A DNA stretch of 28,050 bases. Source: DATAXS01 sp036266715. Lineage in GTDB: Bacteria > Patescibacteriota > Minisyncoccia > UBA6257 > 2-01-FULL-56-20. A program made the position numbers and the translations under genes. The DNA lies in assembly GCA_036266715.1 (NCBI GenBank), contig DATAXS010000030.1, positions 1-28,050 of the forward strand. The letters run 5' to 3'. This document shows, in pieces, positions 27,112-28,050 of this stretch. Numbering within the stretch: position 1 is the first letter of the stretch; every line of letters starts with the position of its first letter. The notes beneath the pieces were generated by a model. The model searched no databases. It saw nothing but the letters and a program-made list of their open reading frames with translations, and had not been told where the DNA came from.

Positions 27112-28050
27112 CTACTTCACGGCAAACGTCGCCGTACTGCTCGCAAGCTGCGTGAGCGTAATGGAGTAGTTGCCAGTTGCGTAGGCCTGACCGACCGCGA
27201 GGGTCTGCGGCGGGATCGGAACCATTGCGAGCATGCACATAACCTTCGGCGTAGGATCGGACGGGAAAGAATTCCAACAGCCGACCGGGGTGACTTGGAT
27301 CGTTGCCGACGATGACGCAATACCTTGCAAGGTGAAATAGTAACTATCATTACGGACCTCCGCGATGTTGCCGCTTAAAAGCGTCACATTCCCCGGCGCA
27401 TTTAACTGCTGGATGTTCGTAGTGCTCGGTGGAGTGCTGCTCGCGGCCGGTCCAACCACCACTGTGGTCGTCGCAAGTATCTGGATATTGGGACAATTGC
27501 AAACACCATTTGCCGGACAGCTACAGGCACCGTTCGTAAGCGCCGCGGCGTACGTGCCGGTGGCCGTATAGGTATGTGACACTATGCCTTCCGCGTTGCA
27601 ACTGGAACATACCGGAACAAAACCGAGATTTGCCGTCGCACCGTCACCAAAGTTGACGGCATTCCCAAGAGTGGTCCCCTGCGGCGCGCTCGCAACGAAT
27701 TGAACCGTGAGGGGCGCGCTGCCGGATGGCGGATTGGCGGAAAAACTCACCCCCGCCTGCGTGCTCGTGTTATTATTACCACCGCCGTTGCCGCCGCCTT
27801 GGCCCTGACCGCCTCCACCCTGACCGCCTCCGCCGTTGCCGCCGCCGCACAACCTGCCAAAAAGACCTCGCGACAAAGGACCGAACGTACCGTTTCCAGC
27901 AGTTCCAGAAGCGGCTATGTTGTTTTGCGCCTGCCAGCGGCCAACGGCTGCCTGCGTTAAGGCACCGAAGTAACCGGTCGATGAGACGTTCAAGAATCCC
28001 TGCGCATTAAGATAGTTTTGGAGTCCCGTGACATCACTGCCTTGCGAACC
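27112..28050 (-). CDS. Peptidoglycan-binding_1 plus PKD-domain exported protein (5' end outside window)
   Basis: The frame is open to the end of the window, so the N-terminus lies beyond it. The apparent TTG start at 27993 is inside the domain. The visible part begins in a peptidoglycan-binding_1 domain (GSQGSDVTGLQNYLNAQGFL, TGYFGALTQAAVGRWQ, FGPLSRGLF). A Gly/Gln/Asn repeat linker (GGGQGGGGQGQGGG) follows, then a PKD domain (FSANPPSGSAPLTVQFVA, NFGDG, SHTYTATGTYAAAL) with an unusual Cys-rich insertion (VCSSCN, CSCPANGVCNCP). A final beta domain ends SSTATFAVK. PKD domains mediate protein or glycan contacts on secreted proteins. It is probably a wall-bound surface protein, the third of its kind here. 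Confidence 0.85.
   Translation of the reverse strand, partial: GSQGSDVTGLQNYLNAQGFLNVSSTGYFGALTQAAVGRWQAQNNIAASGTAGNGTFGPLSRGLFGRLCGGGNGGGGQGGGGQGQGGGNGGGNNNTSTQAGVSFSANPPSGSAPLTVQFVASAPQGTTLGNAVNFGDGATANLGFVPVCSSCNAEGIVSHTYTATGTYAAALTNGACSCPANGVCNCPNIQILATTTVVVGPAASSTPPSTTNIQQLNAPGNVTLLSGNIAEVRNDSYYFTLQGIASSSATIQVTPVGCWNSFPSDPTPKVMCMLAMVPIPPQTLAVGQAYATGNYSITLTQLASSTATFAVK

Noticed and set aside
27700..27960. Tandem repeat of CCGCC-type units that looked like a short repeat array or CRISPR
   Set aside because: It is the coding sequence of a Gly/Gln/Asn linker in the peptidoglycan-binding/PKD protein. The units are 3-18 bp with no spacers.

Overview
The window looks like a GC-rich member of the Candidate Phyla Radiation, most likely Parcubacteria (Patescibacteria). 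This is inferred from gene content. There are three separate secreted proteins with peptidoglycan-binding_1 domains, a two-helix TrbC/VirB2-like protein, a PEGA-domain protein, an isolated prepilin, FG-GAP/EF-hand-like and FN3-repeat exported proteins, and many small membrane proteins. Several genes have a -10 box only 6-7 nt before the ATG and no Shine-Dalgarno. No rRNA, tRNA, CRISPR array, transposase or integrase was found. No gap between genes exceeds 300 bases.

Layout. 1-1957: 3' part of a PEGA-domain membrane-anchored protein, then an unrecognised gene with its own promoter and a perfect hairpin terminator. 1954-4688 (minus): ICMT/PEMT-type membrane methyltransferase, a perfect 35-bp inverted repeat, and an MsbA/LmrA-type ABC exporter. 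4882-7205 (plus): secreted peptidoglycan-binding protein, TrbC/VirB2-like protein, and a more AT-rich membrane-anchored protein of unknown role. 7284-12004 (minus): exported proteins, namely a CHAP-like amidase carrying two carbohydrate-binding-like domains, a four-repeat Ig-like protein ending in a peptidoglycan-binding domain, a small secreted protein and a small two-helix membrane protein.

12049-14186 (minus) is dense in RNA-structure signals. An extended -10 promoter places its start site at the first base of a nested stem-loop, followed by a second hairpin, a 56-aa membrane protein, a perfect 29-bp inverted repeat and a terminator/attenuator-like hairpin. Upstream lie a membrane protein and a two-gene operon of unknown function. 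14293-18008 (plus): Fur-family regulator from a leaderless-type promoter, a GT4 glycosyltransferase with an adjoining glycogen-debranching-type glucosidase, and an unknown membrane-anchored protein. A 53-aa lmo0937-type protein is encoded on the minus strand at 14774-14935.

18079-23490 (minus): a 1421-aa secreted multidomain protein with an apiosidase-like (DUF4038/GH140-type) core inside FN3 repeats, then a small two-helix membrane protein, a lone prepilin-like protein and a short FG-GAP-like protein. 23598-26683: DinB-family protein (plus), then on the minus strand a NatA/NatB-like ABC exporter pair and a four-helix membrane protein. 26830-28050 (minus): a DUF1059-like protein and the 3' part of a third peptidoglycan-binding protein with a PKD domain that runs off the window.

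Functionally, the window is dominated by cell-surface and envelope work: wall attachment, wall or polysaccharide hydrolysis, pilus-like components and two exporters. One metal-responsive regulator and one sugar-polymer gene pair accompany these. The best candidates for something undescribed are the structured leader RNA at 12442-12549 and the two long perfect inverted repeats, each placed 6-7 nt after a minus-strand TAG stop.
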